11,700 nt of DNA from Geobacillus icigianus (GCF_000750005.1 NZ_JPYA01000043.1:1-11700), one strand, 5' to 3'. Shown: positions 1-7,538, counted from the first letter of the stretch. The notes: generated by a model not told the origin, from the letters alone. Numbers and translations are program-made.

Positions 1-53
1 TAAGGTTACTTGATTTTCACTCACAGTTCCCCCACCCTTTATCTTAAATATAT

Positions 54-198
54 GGTTCATCACCACAACGTGTACTTGACAAGTGGAGACTTCTTTTCTT
101 GTCACCATGCATGGAAATTGTTTATTTACTGTTTTTTCTTTACAGAAGGAAGTATGGCATGTTTTGAAACAGTCAAGTACAACTTTCGGTGATGAACC
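54..198. mobile_element. MITE-like element with 27-bp terminal inverted repeats and 8-bp target duplication
   Basis: The two ends (54-80 and 172-198) are inverted repeats matching at 23 of 27 positions, both starting GGTTCATCACC. The element is flanked on each side by the same 8 bp, AAATATAT (46-53 and 199-206), as a target-site duplication would be. The interior is AT-rich with no credible gene; the short open frame across it is incidental. A length of about 145 bp, TIRs starting with GG and an 8-bp AT-rich duplication fit a non-autonomous derivative of an ISL3-type insertion sequence. The family assignment is inference from end structure only. Confidence 0.7.
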
Positions 199-307
199 AA
201 ATATATGTTTTACATCCAGCTGATCACTAGCCACATTATATCATATCAGCTTGTATTTAGATGAACCGAAATGAAAAATCGGAAATTCTTTATTATTGCA
301 ACTTATA

Positions 308-445
308 TAGGAGGCTGGTGATTTAATCGTGGATACCGCTTTGCAATATCATTTCTCAACTAGAAAAACCTTATTGCATCGGTCCTGCTTTTAACGCGTT
401 CCCCCATTGATGAAGGGAATCAGCGGTTTTTCACCAGCCTTCTAG
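308..445 (-). repeat. Dispersed intergenic repeat, copy 1 (near full length)
   Basis: Read on the minus strand, this stretch starts CTAGAAGGCTGGTGAAAAAC, passes through CAATGGGGGAACG and GATGCAATAAGGTTTTTCTA, a small hairpin around GTTGAGAAA, and ends near CACCAGCCTCCTA. The same order of blocks recurs at 6087-6225 (minus), partly at 6226-6334 (minus), and on the plus strand at 2249-2350. All copies are intergenic. No reading frame is conserved across them. It resembles a non-coding interspersed element; origin unknown. Confidence 0.65.
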
Positions 446-496
446 GTAAAAAGGATTTCTGTTGGGAAGTTTCGCCCTGCTTCGTATCCCTTTCTC

Positions 497-640
497 TTAT
501 TTGGTGGCATTTCCTTTGCTAAGTAGAATTAGCTGAATTTTATTCCCTTGTCCAGTCTGTTCTAGCTTGTCAAGGATGGCCATAATCATTGCATTTTGTG
601 CTTGGTTATCATCTATGTATTGAGAGAAATCCCAAGAGGA
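497..640 (-). pseudogene. Possible 3' remnant of an unrecognised minus-strand gene
   Basis: One minus-strand frame stays open from within the recombinase remnant down to a TAA at 497-499 and encodes a plausible C-terminus containing WDFSQYIDDNQAQNAM, then a short amphipathic stretch. No start codon with a ribosome binding site is visible, and the frame crosses the breakpoint near 620-640 where recognisable recombinase sequence begins. It could be debris of the same mobile element or chance. I do not recognise the family. Confidence 0.2.
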
Positions 641-867
641 AAATCGATCAACTGCGGGAGGAAATCGCCAAGGAGCAGCTGAAAGAAAAGAACATCAACG
701 AATACATCCCGACGGTCAAAAAAGTGCTCGACGCCTACCGCCTCACAGACGACGTAGAAAAGAAAAATCGCCTTCTCAAGTCAGTGCTTGAGAAAGCGAC
801 ATACCTAAGAAAACCGGAATGGACGAAAAAAGACCAGTTTACCATTCAGCTTTATCCTAGGATCTAG
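622..867 (+). pseudogene. C-terminal remnant of a large serine recombinase (phage/ICE/skin-type integrase)
   Basis: The open frame has the coiled-coil plus C-terminal tail typical of large serine recombinases: RKIDQLREEIAKEQ, a linker, then KNRLLKSVLEKATY and the characteristic end [12 protein letters not shown]. The catalytic serine-resolvase domain and the zinc-ribbon region, several hundred residues in an intact member, are missing. Homology seems to begin around 620-640; before it the DNA is AT-rich and unrelated. It is therefore a decayed fragment of an integrase left after loss or rearrangement of an integrative element. Its stop codon (865-867) overlaps the 3' end of the convergent yhbH by 11 bp, so the element edge lies at or in the end of yhbH. 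The enzyme class is secure; the identity of the parent element is not. Confidence 0.75.
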
Positions 868-2026
868 AGGCGACGGCCTCCTTTTTTTCTGCCGAGAAGA
901 AATACTTCAAGGCTTCGAACACATCGGCTTTTTGTTTTAAGATGTAGTACTTGAATTTCTCGTGTTTCATGTTGCCGTATGCTCGCATGAGGGTAGAGGG
1001 TGAACGGTTGTACTGATTCACTTCCCCATATCCAAACATGTTTGACACTTTCAGCAACTCTTGAACAAGCTTGACGCAGCGGGCGTTGTCGGACGTCAAG
1101 TTGTCGCCGTCGGAGAAATGGAACGGATAAATGTTATAGCGTGACGGAGAATATTTTGTTTCAATTAGTTCAAGGGCTTTGCGGTAGGCCGACGAACAAA
1201 TCGTTCCGCCGCTTTCCCCTTTGGTGAAAAATTCTTCCTCACTGACGACTTTCGCTTCGGTATGGTGGGCGATGAAGGCGATGTCGACCGTCTCATACTT
1301 CGTGCGCAAAAAGCGCGTCATCCAAAAGAAGAAACTGCGCGCCATATATTTTTCCCACATGCCCATCGAACCGCTTGTGTCCATCATCGCTAGGACGACC
1401 GCTTTCGATTCCGGTTTAATGACTTCGTTCCACGTTTTAAATTTCAAATCTTCGCGATAAATCGGGTAAAAGCTCGGCTTGCCGCTCATGGCGTTGCGTT
1501 TGAACGCGGCGAGCATCGTCCGCTTTTTATCGATATTGCCCATCAGCCCGGTGCGGCGAATATCATTAAACTCAATCTGTTGGACAACGTGTTGGTCGAG
1601 CTCTTTCCGCTGCAAATTCGGAAGCTCCAACTGGCTGAACAGCGCCTCTTCAATTTCCATCAGCGACACTTCAGCTTCGTAATAATCTTGGCCTGGCAGG
1701 TCACCGGCCCCTTGGCCTTTTCCTGGCCCCTGTCCCTCCCCGCTTCCGTCCTTGGCCACGACATCGCCGACTTGGCTGTCTCCGTTTCCTTGACCGACGT
1801 GCTTGTTTTTCTCGTAGTTGTAGCGGATTTTATACTCATCAAGCGAACGGATCGGAATTTTAATCACATCACGTCCGTTAGACATAATGATGCTTTCTTC
1901 GGTGATTAAATCCGGCAAGTTATTTTTGATCGCTTCTTTGACTTTTTCTTGGTGACGCTTTTGATCGTCATGCCCTTTGCGGTGGAGGGACCAGTCTTCT
2001 TTCGATACAACGAAATTCCCCTTCAT
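857..2026 (-). CDS. yhbH: Sporulation protein YhbH (DUF444 family, VWA-like domain)
   Basis: This 389-residue protein matches the YhbH/YeaH (DUF444) family in length and throughout its sequence. The N-terminal part carries the conserved [20 protein letters not shown] segment. A glycine-rich linker follows at about 78-112. The C-terminal half is a von Willebrand A-like fold with the metal-site motif DTSGS (216-220) and [10 protein letters not shown] (302-311). Members are encoded beside PrkA/YeaG in many bacteria and are thought to work with it; in B. subtilis yhbH belongs to the mother-cell sporulation regulon. The ATG start is set by AAGGAGG (2034-2040) 7 bases upstream. It follows prkA on the same strand but is separated by 381 bp and a strong terminator, so it probably has its own promoter. 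The last codons overlap the mobile-element remnant, so the exact C-terminus (KKEAVASRS) may have been altered. Confidence 0.93.
   Translation of the reverse strand: MKGNFVVSKEDWSLHRKGHDDQKRHQEKVKEAIKNNLPDLITEESIIMSNGRDVIKIPIRSLDEYKIRYNYEKNKHVGQGNGDSQVGDVVAKDGSGEGQGPGKGQGAGDLPGQDYYEAEVSLMEIEEALFSQLELPNLQRKELDQHVVQQIEFNDIRRTGLMGNIDKKRTMLAAFKRNAMSGKPSFYPIYREDLKFKTWNEVIKPESKAVVLAMMDTSGSMGMWEKYMARSFFFWMTRFLRTKYETVDIAFIAHHTEAKVVSEEEFFTKGESGGTICSSAYRKALELIETKYSPSRYNIYPFHFSDGDNLTSDNARCVKLVQELLKVSNMFGYGEVNQYNRSPSTLMRAYGNMKHEKFKYYILKQKADVFEALKYFFSAEKKEAVASRS
867..889 (+). terminator. Rho-independent terminator after the recombinase remnant
   Basis: GAGGC (867-871), a 4-nt loop and GCCTC (876-880) form a short stem followed by CTTTTTTT on the plus strand. 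It lies inside the last codons of the convergent yhbH. The stem is short, so strength is uncertain. Confidence 0.5.
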
Positions 2027-2040
2027 ATTTTTCCCTCCTT

Positions 2041-2248
2041 TGTCAAAATGGTTTCACACTTTTCGCTTTCCCGCATATACTTATGTTGGCGTCATCAAAA
2101 CAAACGCAGCACGGATACTAGGTTTGGTTTATTTTATCCTATGCAAAAATTCAAAATAATTGCCAAATGAATGCGGAAAATAGTGGGAGCGGACAAGCCC
2201 GATTGCTTGTTTGCTCTCGCGTTGTGATGCAGCGCCCTGACCTCTAAT
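2041..2248. other. Intergenic leader upstream of yhbH
   Basis: No credible gene is present. An AT-rich stretch on the minus strand contains CATAGGAT (2136-2143), which resembles a sigma-E -10 element, with GCAATTAT (2156-2163) 12 bp upstream. This is a poor match and is offered only as a possible yhbH promoter. Confidence 0.25.
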
Positions 2249-2350
2249 GAAAACGAGCTCTCCCTTGATCCATGAGGGAACGTGCACAAAGCATGCCTGA
2301 TGCGACAAAGTTTCTTTATTTGAGAAATAAGGCCGGGAAGCGTCTCGCTT
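2249..2350 (+). repeat. Dispersed intergenic repeat, copy 4 (plus orientation)
   Basis: GAAAACGAGCTC, then CATGAGGGAACG, then CTGATGCGACAAAGTTTCTT and a GAGAAATAAGG block align in the same order with the minus-strand copies at 308-445 and 6087-6225. The terminal CCCCGCCCTCCTA block seen in the other copies is replaced here by a different sequence including the hairpin GAAGCGTCTCGCTTC. It lies between prkA and yhbH. Confidence 0.6.
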
Positions 2351-2370
2351 CTTCCATCCCGACTCTTCGC

Positions 2371-2408
2371 GGTGATAAAAAAGCATGCCTCAGCGCTTGA
2401 GGCATGCC
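2371..2408 (-). terminator. Intrinsic terminator of prkA
   Basis: On the minus strand a long near-perfect stem (arms starting GCATGCCTCA at both ends, 2383-2407) is followed directly by TTTTTT (2377-2382). It begins immediately after the prkA stop codon, and separates prkA from yhbH transcriptionally. Confidence 0.9.
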
Positions 2409-4303
2409 TATCGGTTCAACAAGCTGCCGACATAGCGGAGCAATTCGTTGGCCGATGTGGAGTTATATCCGTACTCATCAATCAAGCGGGCGACAACCTC
2501 ATTAATTTTTTTCAGCTGCTGCTCATCCGGCGTTTTCGTCGATGTTGTAATTTTTACGATATCTTTTAGATCCGCGAACAGCTTTTTCTGAATCGCTTCG
2601 CGCAGCCGTTCGTGGGAATTGTAGTCAAACCGCTGCCCTTTGCGCGCATAGGCGGAGATCCGAATCAAAATTTCTTCGCGGAACGCCTTTTTGGCATTTT
2701 CGGAAATGCCGATTTGTTCTTCAATGGAGCGCATCAGCTTCTCATCCGGGTTCATTTCCTCACCGGTGAGCGGGTCGCGCAGCTTCGTTTTGTTGCAATA
2801 CGCTTCGACGTTGTCCAAATAGTTGTCCATCAGCGTTTTCGCCGATTCTTCATACGAATAGACGAACGCCTTTTGCACTTCTTGCTTGGCGATTTCATCA
2901 TATTCTTTGCGCACGAGTGAGATGAAGTTCAAATACCGTTCACGGTCTTCTTTAGAGATGGATGGGTGCTGATCCAACCCTTCTTTCAGCGAACGAAGCA
3001 CATCGAGCGCGTTGATCGACGGCACTTCTTTCCGGATGATGCAGGCCGAAATGCGGTTGATGACATAGCGCGGATCGATGCCGCTCATCCCTTCGTCCGG
3101 ATGTTCTTTTTTCAACTCCTCGACATCGACTTCGTTGAACCCTTCGATCATCTCTCCGTCATACAAGCGCATTTTCTTCAACAAGTCCACATCCGGTCGT
3201 TTTGATTCTTTCAGCCGCGTCAAAATCGTAAACATGGCCGCAATGCGCAGCGTGTGCGGGGCAATATGCACGTTAGCGACATCGCTTTCGCGAATCATCT
3301 TTTCATAAATGCGCTCTTCTTCCGAGACGCGCAAGTTATATGGAATCGGCATTACGATAATGCGGGAATGGAGCGCTTCGTTCTTTTTGTTGGCGATAAA
3401 TGACCGGTACTCGGTTTCGTTCGTATGGGCGACGATCAGTTCATCAGCGCTGATCAACGCAAACCGCCCGGCTTTGAAGTTGCCCTCTTGCGTCAGCGAC
3501 AGCAAATGCCAAAGAAATTTTTCATCGCATTTTAACATTTCCTGAAATTCCATAATGCCGCGGTTCGCCTTGTTCAGCTCGCCGTCAAACCGATATGCCC
3601 GCGGGTCGGACTCCGAGCCATACTCAGCGATGGTCGAGAAATCGATGCTTCCCGTCAAGTCAGCAATATCTTGCGACTTCGGATCGGACGGGCTGAACGT
3701 CCCGATGCCAACGCGCCGATTTTCCGAAAAGAAAATGCGCTCCACCATCACGTCTTCGATTCGGCCGCCGTATTCTTTCTCCAACCGCATCATATTGAGC
3801 GGCGACAGCTCCCCTTCAATGCGAATGCCGTATTCGCGGTAAAAATCGTCGCGCAAATGGTGGGGAATGAGGTGAAGCGGATCTTCATGCATCGGGCACC
3901 CTTTGATCGCATAAACGGCGCCGCGGTCCGTTTTCGAATATTCCTCGAGCCCGCGTTTCAAGAGCGTCACTAGCGTTGACTTCCCGCCGCCGACCGGGCC
4001 CATCAGCAGCAAAATCCGCTTGCGTACATCCAACCGCTTCGCCGCCGGGTGGAAATATTCTTCAACTAACCGTTCCAGCGCTTCTTCCAGCCCGAACAGA
4101 TGCTGGCTGAAAAACTTATACCGCTTTCGGCCGTTCACCACCTCAACTCCAGCGTCTTTGATCATATGATAAACGCGCGAATGAGCCGACTGGGCCACCC
4201 ACGGCTTTTCTTTTAAAATCTCTAAATACTCGGCAAACGTCCCTTCCCATTTCAGCTTCTCTTCTTCTTCCCGATATCGAGCGATTTTTTGCAAAATATC
4301 CAT
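2408..4303 (-). CDS. prkA: PrkA family serine protein kinase / AAA+ ATPase
   Basis: This 631-residue protein is the same length as B. subtilis PrkA. It has the PrkA AAA+ region with Walker A GPVGGGKST (102-110) and the family's C-terminal kinase-like region. PrkA (E. coli YeaG) is described as a serine protein kinase involved in sporulation, through sigma-K and the ScoC regulator in B. subtilis, and in stress responses elsewhere; AAA+ protease activity has also been proposed. The frame continues 35 codons upstream of the chosen start. The ATG at 4301-4303 is preferred because AGGAGGT (4309-4315) precedes it at the right distance and the protein then begins MDILQKI as family members do. A sigma-E-like promoter lies upstream and a strong terminator directly follows the stop. 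The partner yhbH is next on the same strand. In B. subtilis yhbD, yhbE and yhbF lie between trmL and prkA; they are absent here. Confidence 0.95.
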   Translation of the reverse strand: MDILQKIARYREEEEKLKWEGTFAEYLEILKEKPWVAQSAHSRVYHMIKDAGVEVVNGRKRYKFFSQHLFGLEEALERLVEEYFHPAAKRLDVRKRILLLMGPVGGGKSTLVTLLKRGLEEYSKTDRGAVYAIKGCPMHEDPLHLIPHHLRDDFYREYGIRIEGELSPLNMMRLEKEYGGRIEDVMVERIFFSENRRVGIGTFSPSDPKSQDIADLTGSIDFSTIAEYGSESDPRAYRFDGELNKANRGIMEFQEMLKCDEKFLWHLLSLTQEGNFKAGRFALISADELIVAHTNETEYRSFIANKKNEALHSRIIVMPIPYNLRVSEEERIYEKMIRESDVANVHIAPHTLRIAAMFTILTRLKESKRPDVDLLKKMRLYDGEMIEGFNEVDVEELKKEHPDEGMSGIDPRYVINRISACIIRKEVPSINALDVLRSLKEGLDQHPSISKEDRERYLNFISLVRKEYDEIAKQEVQKAFVYSYEESAKTLMDNYLDNVEAYCNKTKLRDPLTGEEMNPDEKLMRSIEEQIGISENAKKAFREEILIRISAYARKGQRFDYNSHERLREAIQKKLFADLKDIVKITTSTKTPDEQQLKKINEVVARLIDEYGYNSTSANELLRYVGSLLNR

Positions 4304-4347
4304 AAAGGACCTCCTCACCCTCGGATGTCTAACAGAAAGATTATTAC

Positions 4348-4376
4348 AATTTATGCGAGGATGTCCTGTATCATTC
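4348..4376 (-). promoter_or_regulatory. Candidate sigma-E promoter of prkA
   Basis: On the minus strand GAATGATA (4369-4376) and CATAAATT (4348-4355) are separated by 13 bp, resembling the mother-cell sigma-E pattern (ATA-rich -35, CATA---T -10). It is 45 bp upstream of the prkA ATG. Control of prkA by sigma-E is known in B. subtilis; the assignment here rests on motif and position. Confidence 0.45.
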
Positions 4377-4417
4377 GCCGCAAAAAAATTTTGTCTCCTG
4401 ACGGCCAAACGCGGTCA

Positions 4418-4446
4418 TTCACATGCTTGGCCATATCCGCTATAAT
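4418..4446 (+). promoter_or_regulatory. Sigma-A promoter of the 29-codon gene
   Basis: TTCACA (4418-4423) and a perfect TATAAT (4441-4446) are spaced by 17 bp, close to the vegetative consensus. The promoter points at the small gene starting at 4480 and is divergent from prkA. Confidence 0.8.
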
Positions 4447-4479
4447 AAAGGGGAAAACGCCTTGAAGGAGGGGCAAACG

Positions 4480-4569
4480 ATGCGCACCTTGCTTGTGCTC
4501 GGAGTGATCATTGCTTTCTTAACGGCCATTTTCACCGCCGGCTATGAGGACAAACCCGGCGTGAAATAA
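4480..4569 (+). CDS. Small single-pass membrane protein, 29 residues, unrecognised
   Basis: A short frame encodes 29 residues: MRTLLVLGVIIAFLTAIF forms one hydrophobic segment (about residues 3-20), followed by a small polar tail with GYEDKPGV. It has everything expected of a real gene: a near-consensus sigma-A promoter (4418-4446), a strong AAGGAGGGG site (4465-4473) 6 bases before the ATG, and a strong hairpin terminator directly after the TAA. Arg2 and the acidic tail suggest the N-terminus faces the cytoplasm, which is inference. It is too short for homology to be judged by eye and I do not recognise the family. It is divergent from prkA and convergent with trmL, with which it shares the bidirectional terminator. 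Confidence 0.75.
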   Translation: MRTLLVLGVIIAFLTAIFTAGYEDKPGVK

Positions 4570-4573
4570 AGCC

Positions 4574-4610
4574 CAAAAAAACGACCTCCGTCGCGAAGGT
4601 CGTTTTTTTG
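4574..4610. terminator. Bidirectional intrinsic terminator between the microprotein gene and trmL
   Basis: ACGACCT (4581-4587) pairs with AGGTCGT (4597-4603) and the stem is flanked by A7 on the left and T7 on the right, so it works for both the plus-strand small gene and the minus-strand trmL. Confidence 0.92.
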
Positions 4611-4618
4611 TTTTGCGC

Positions 4619-5092
4619 CTACGACAACCCGTGAAACCGTTGCTGGCGCAGCGCTTCATACACTAAAATGGCCGCCGTATTTGATAAGTTCAGGGAACGG
4701 ACTTTGTCGTTCATCGGGATGCGAAGGCAGCGATCCATATTGGCCTCGAGCAAGTCTTTTGGCAATCCGGTCGTCTCGCGGCCGAACACAAAGAAAATAT
4801 CCTTGGTTGTATCGCTAAAGTCAAACGAATCATAATACTGCCGGCCGAATTTCGTAATGAAGTAAAACTCGCCTCCCGGAAACCGGGCAAACAACTCGTC
4901 AAGCGAATCGTAATAGGAAAGATTGACATAAGGCCAGTAGTCAAGGCCAGCGCGCTTTAACATTTTATCGTCCGTCGAAAATCCGAGCGGACGGATGAGA
5001 TGGAGCGCCGTATCCGTCGCCGCGCACGTACGGGCGATGTTCCCGGTGTTGGCTGGAATTTCTGGTTGGTATAGTACAACATGAAGCGGCAT
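4619..5092 (-). CDS. trmL: tRNA (cytidine(34)-2'-O)-methyltransferase TrmL (CspR)
   Basis: This SPOUT-class methyltransferase transfers a methyl group from SAM to the 2'-OH of the wobble nucleotide (C34 or cmnm5U34) of leucine tRNAs. The 157-residue protein carries the family motifs in order: NTGNIARTCAAT (15-26), FVFGRETTGLPKDL (101-114) and the knot-forming IPMNDKVRSLNLSNTAAI (125-142). The frame allows a GTG start three codons earlier, but that codon lies within the Shine-Dalgarno GAGGTG (5099-5104), so the ATG at 5090-5092 is chosen. It starts 23 bp after the yhbB stop and is probably cotranscribed with yhbB, as in the B. subtilis yhbA-yhbB-cspR group. The shared terminator at 4574-4610 ends the unit. 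Confidence 0.95.
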   Translation of the reverse strand: MPLHVVLYQPEIPANTGNIARTCAATDTALHLIRPLGFSTDDKMLKRAGLDYWPYVNLSYYDSLDELFARFPGGEFYFITKFGRQYYDSFDFSDTTKDIFFVFGRETTGLPKDLLEANMDRCLRIPMNDKVRSLNLSNTAAILVYEALRQQRFHGLS

Positions 5093-5115
5093 GTTCTTCA
5101 CCTCAACAACATCGT

Positions 5116-5979
5116 TTATTTGCGATCCATGATATGAAAAAATTTATACCGGATGTTTGGGGTGTAAGCGCTCGAATCTTCGTAGGACCAATAACGCATC
5201 CGACTGTTGGTAGTATGGGCGTTCACAAGCGGCATCCCCTCTTGGTCTTTGGCCACTACGATCGCCGAATGGTCAAAGCGCCCGTCCCCTTGAAAATCAT
5301 AACAAATGACATCGCCTGCCATCAATTGTCCCGGTTCGGAAACTTCCACCGCCTGCAAGCCGATGCGCGACCCGCTTAAGTACCAGCGCAGGGAATGAGC
5401 GACGGCCCAGCTGTAGCTCCAGCTCCCGTTTTGGCACCACCACCCCCGCGCCCGATTCGGGTAACCCGTCATAGGCACCCCACCTGCGTACAGGCATTGG
5501 GAGACAAAATTGGTGCAATCAACAGGAAAAGACGGGAACGCCGGGTTGTGACGATTCCACCATGTTTCCGCGTACCGCACCGCCTGAGCGCGGTCATATT
5601 GATAGGAAAGCCGCTCTCCCCGCCATTGCTCACGCTCCACCCGCGGCGCCTCGACATTCCCTCCCGTCCGGCTGATCCGATCGTCGGCAACCCATTCGCC
5701 GTTTACAAACCGCGCGCACCGCTCCTCGACTTGCTCTTCCACATATAAAATGTCTCCTTGTTTCAGCAAAAACTGATGATGGGCCACATACACCAGTTTG
5801 GTTTCCCGTTCGACCGTCTGTCGTCCGACGATTTGCCCACGAATCGAACAGCGAACGATTTCCACTCCTCGTTTTTGGCAGAGCTTCTGTTTTCTCGTGA
5901 TCTCTTCATCCTTTAACCCGTTTCCTGACACAAACGAGCGGGCCCGCTCGTTCAGCCGCTCGCGCAATCGTTGTTTCAT
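5116..5979 (-). CDS. yhbB: YhbB-like protein with putative amidase (Amidase_6, NlpC/P60-like) domain
   Basis: The protein has 287 residues from the chosen start. The N-terminal half (1-120) is charged and unassigned. The C-terminal domain, from about 128, has the Amidase_6 signature: YDRAQAVRYAETWWNRHNP, the catalytic-cysteine motif DCTNFVSQCLYAGG (Cys155), SWSYSWAVAHSL, DHSAIVVAK (His237) and NAHTTNSR (His255). Such domains are papain-fold enzymes thought to cleave cell-wall peptides; the substrate here is unknown. No signal peptide or membrane segment is visible, so export is not obvious. A GTG four codons upstream is possible, but the ATG at 5977-5979 has GGGG 6 bases before it and the GTG has no good site. 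Its position between queG and trmL matches B. subtilis yhbB. Here 355 bp of repeats separate it from queG. Confidence 0.85.
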   Translation of the reverse strand: MKQRLRERLNERARSFVSGNGLKDEEITRKQKLCQKRGVEIVRCSIRGQIVGRQTVERETKLVYVAHHQFLLKQGDILYVEEQVEERCARFVNGEWVADDRISRTGGNVEAPRVEREQWRGERLSYQYDRAQAVRYAETWWNRHNPAFPSFPVDCTNFVSQCLYAGGVPMTGYPNRARGWWCQNGSWSYSWAVAHSLRWYLSGSRIGLQAVEVSEPGQLMAGDVICYDFQGDGRFDHSAIVVAKDQEGMPLVNAHTTNSRMRYWSYEDSSAYTPNIRYKFFHIMDRK

Positions 5980-6086
5980 GCCGTTCCCCACTTTCGTTTT
6001 TGTTACTACCTTATGTGGGGAAGCGGCTGTTCTTTCCCGCTTCTTTGCGGCATCCGTCCCGCCCTTTACCCGTTTCCCTCATCGCT

Positions 6087-6225
6087 TAGGAGGGCGGGGA
6101 TTTAAGGGAGCAAGCCGCTTATCAAGCTTGTTTATCAAATAGAAGAGCCTTGTCGCATCAGGATCGTCTTTCAAACTCTCCCCCATTGTTCAAAAGAAAC
6201 AACCGTTTTTCACCAGCCATCTAGG
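6087..6225 (-). repeat. Dispersed intergenic repeat, copy 2 (near full length)
   Basis: The minus strand reads CCTAGATGGCTGGTGAAAAA, then CAATGGGGGAGAG, CCTGATGCGACAAGG, TTCTATTTGATAAA and ends AAATCCCCGCCCTCCTAAG. It follows copy 3 head-to-tail in the queG-yhbB gap. No gene is visible in 5992-6334 otherwise. Confidence 0.65.
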
Positions 6226-6334
6226 GGAAGCGGAAGCTCGTTTTCACCAGCCTTCCCGTTACTTTAGGAGGGCGGGGATTTCGTGTAAAATGCTACTATC
6301 CCACCAGTTTCTCAATTAGAGAAACCTTGCAGAA
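6226..6334 (-). repeat. Dispersed intergenic repeat, copy 3 (5'-truncated) plus partial unit
   Basis: Directly after the queG stop the minus strand contains CTGCAAGG, the perfect hairpin GTTTCTC-TAATT-GAGAAAC, then AAATCCCCGCCCTCCTAAAG. This is the distal module of the repeat without its proximal module. A second GGCTGGTGAAAACGAGC block (about 6232-6252) then leads into copy 2, so the gap is built from repeated modules. Confidence 0.6.
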
Positions 6335-7486
6335 TCAGCTTTCTTTTCTGACGCTGTCCTCCAACAGTTTCAGCCCTTTTTCAATTTCAGCAAGCACCAC
6401 CTCATCCGTCTCCGTCCGTCTAGCTTCATCGAGATGCGGTCGCACGCTGGCATCGCCGATTTTTCCGAGCGCCCATGCGGCCGTCCCACGGATGACCGGG
6501 CGGCTGTCTTCTTTCAACAGCCGCAACAAATGCGGCACCGCCGTTCGGTCTTTGTAATGGGCAAGCGCCAAGATGGCATTGCGCTGAATCGGTTTTTTTC
6601 CGCGCCATGAACCAGCCATGGCGCCGAATTTTTCTTGAAACTCACGATTGCTCATTTGAAGAAGCGGAATCAGCTTCGGTTTGACCGCCTCCGGATCGGG
6701 TTCAAATTCCGGATGGAAATGAAAATCTTTCCCTTTGTTTTCCGGACAGACTAACTGGCACGTGTCGCAGCCGTACAACCGGTTGCCGATTTTCTCGCGA
6801 AATTCATCGGCCAAAAAGTCTTTTGTTTGTGTTAAAAACGAGATGCACCGTTGCGCGTTTAGCTGCCCTCCTTGCACGAGCGCTCCGGTCGGACACGCAT
6901 CGATGCATTTCGTACATGTGCCACATCGATTTTCAATCGGCTCATCAGGGGGAAACGGAATGGTTGTGATCATTTCCCCTAAATAGACGTACGAGCCAAA
7001 TTCCGGCGTAATGATCGAGCAGTTTTTCCCGCTCCAACCGATCCCGGCCCGCTCAGCCACAGCGCGATCGGCCAGCTCTCCAGTATCGACCATCGAACGA
7101 ACGCGGGCGTGCGGCACTTTGGCAAGCAAAAACTCCTCAAGCTGCCGTAAACGATCCCGCAATACAACATGATAATCTTTGCCCCACGATGCACGGCAAA
7201 AAAGGCCGCGCCGCTCCGTCTTTGTCCCCCGCGGCGCCTGCTTCATTTTCGACGGATAAGCGAGCGCAATGGCAATGATTGATTTGGCCTCAGAAAGCAG
7301 CAAATCGGGATTCGTTCGTTTTTCAATATCCTTTTCCTCAAATCCGGACTGGTAGCCAAGCTCTTGCTGGCGTCGCAATCGTTCTTTTAGTTCCACAAAT
7401 GGATCGGCGCTGGCAAATCTAATTTTATCAATACCGATCGTCCGGCTGTACGCAATCAACTCTTGTTTTAAGGCGACAACATCCAT
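6335..7486 (-). CDS. queG: Epoxyqueuosine reductase QueG
   Basis: QueG catalyses the last step of queuosine synthesis, reducing epoxyqueuosine to queuosine at the wobble position of GUN-anticodon tRNAs, using cobalamin and two 4Fe-4S clusters. The 383-residue protein has the family length. Visible features are the catalytic region SMVDTGELADRAVAERAG (131-148, Asp134), the cluster motif CGTCTKCIDACPTGAL (188-203), further cysteines at 214, 240, 243 and 247 (YGCDTCQLVCPEN), and a C-terminal HEAT-like repeat region (about 300-375) used for tRNA binding. The ATG at 7484-7486 is preceded by AAGGAGG (7494-7500). It is divergent from the B3/B4-domain gene with 52 bp between them. In this window the likely QueG substrates include the tRNA-Asp, tRNA-His and tRNA-Asn genes of the nearby cluster. 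Confidence 0.96.
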   Translation of the reverse strand: MDVVALKQELIAYSRTIGIDKIRFASADPFVELKERLRRQQELGYQSGFEEKDIEKRTNPDLLLSEAKSIIAIALAYPSKMKQAPRGTKTERRGLFCRASWGKDYHVVLRDRLRQLEEFLLAKVPHARVRSMVDTGELADRAVAERAGIGWSGKNCSIITPEFGSYVYLGEMITTIPFPPDEPIENRCGTCTKCIDACPTGALVQGGQLNAQRCISFLTQTKDFLADEFREKIGNRLYGCDTCQLVCPENKGKDFHFHPEFEPDPEAVKPKLIPLLQMSNREFQEKFGAMAGSWRGKKPIQRNAILALAHYKDRTAVPHLLRLLKEDSRPVIRGTAAWALGKIGDASVRPHLDEARRTETDEVVLAEIEKGLKLLEDSVRKES

Positions 7487-7514
7487 TGTTTTCCCTCCTT
7501 TCGACTCCTATGAT
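7486..7514 (+). promoter_or_regulatory. Candidate promoter of the B3/B4-domain gene
   Basis: TATGAT (7509-7514) has a weak TTGTTT (7486-7491) 17 bp upstream and lies 25 bp before the start codon. The -35 element matches poorly. Confidence 0.35.
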
Positions 7515-7538
7515 AAAATAAAGCGCGAGGTGATTGAC

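Noticed and set aside
10..192. 60-codon plus-strand frame
   Set aside because: It runs across the MITE and its inverted ends, has no ribosome binding site and an unlikely composition.
2129..2386. 85-codon minus-strand frame between prkA and yhbH
   Set aside because: It overlaps the dispersed repeat and the prkA terminator and lacks start signals; other copies of the repeat do not keep the frame open.
4304..4408. 35-codon N-terminal extension of prkA
   Set aside because: It covers the probable promoter and ribosome binding site, and PrkA proteins begin at the MDILQKI position.
5980..5991. Upstream GTG start for yhbB
   Set aside because: No Shine-Dalgarno at a suitable distance, while the ATG at 5977-5979 has one.
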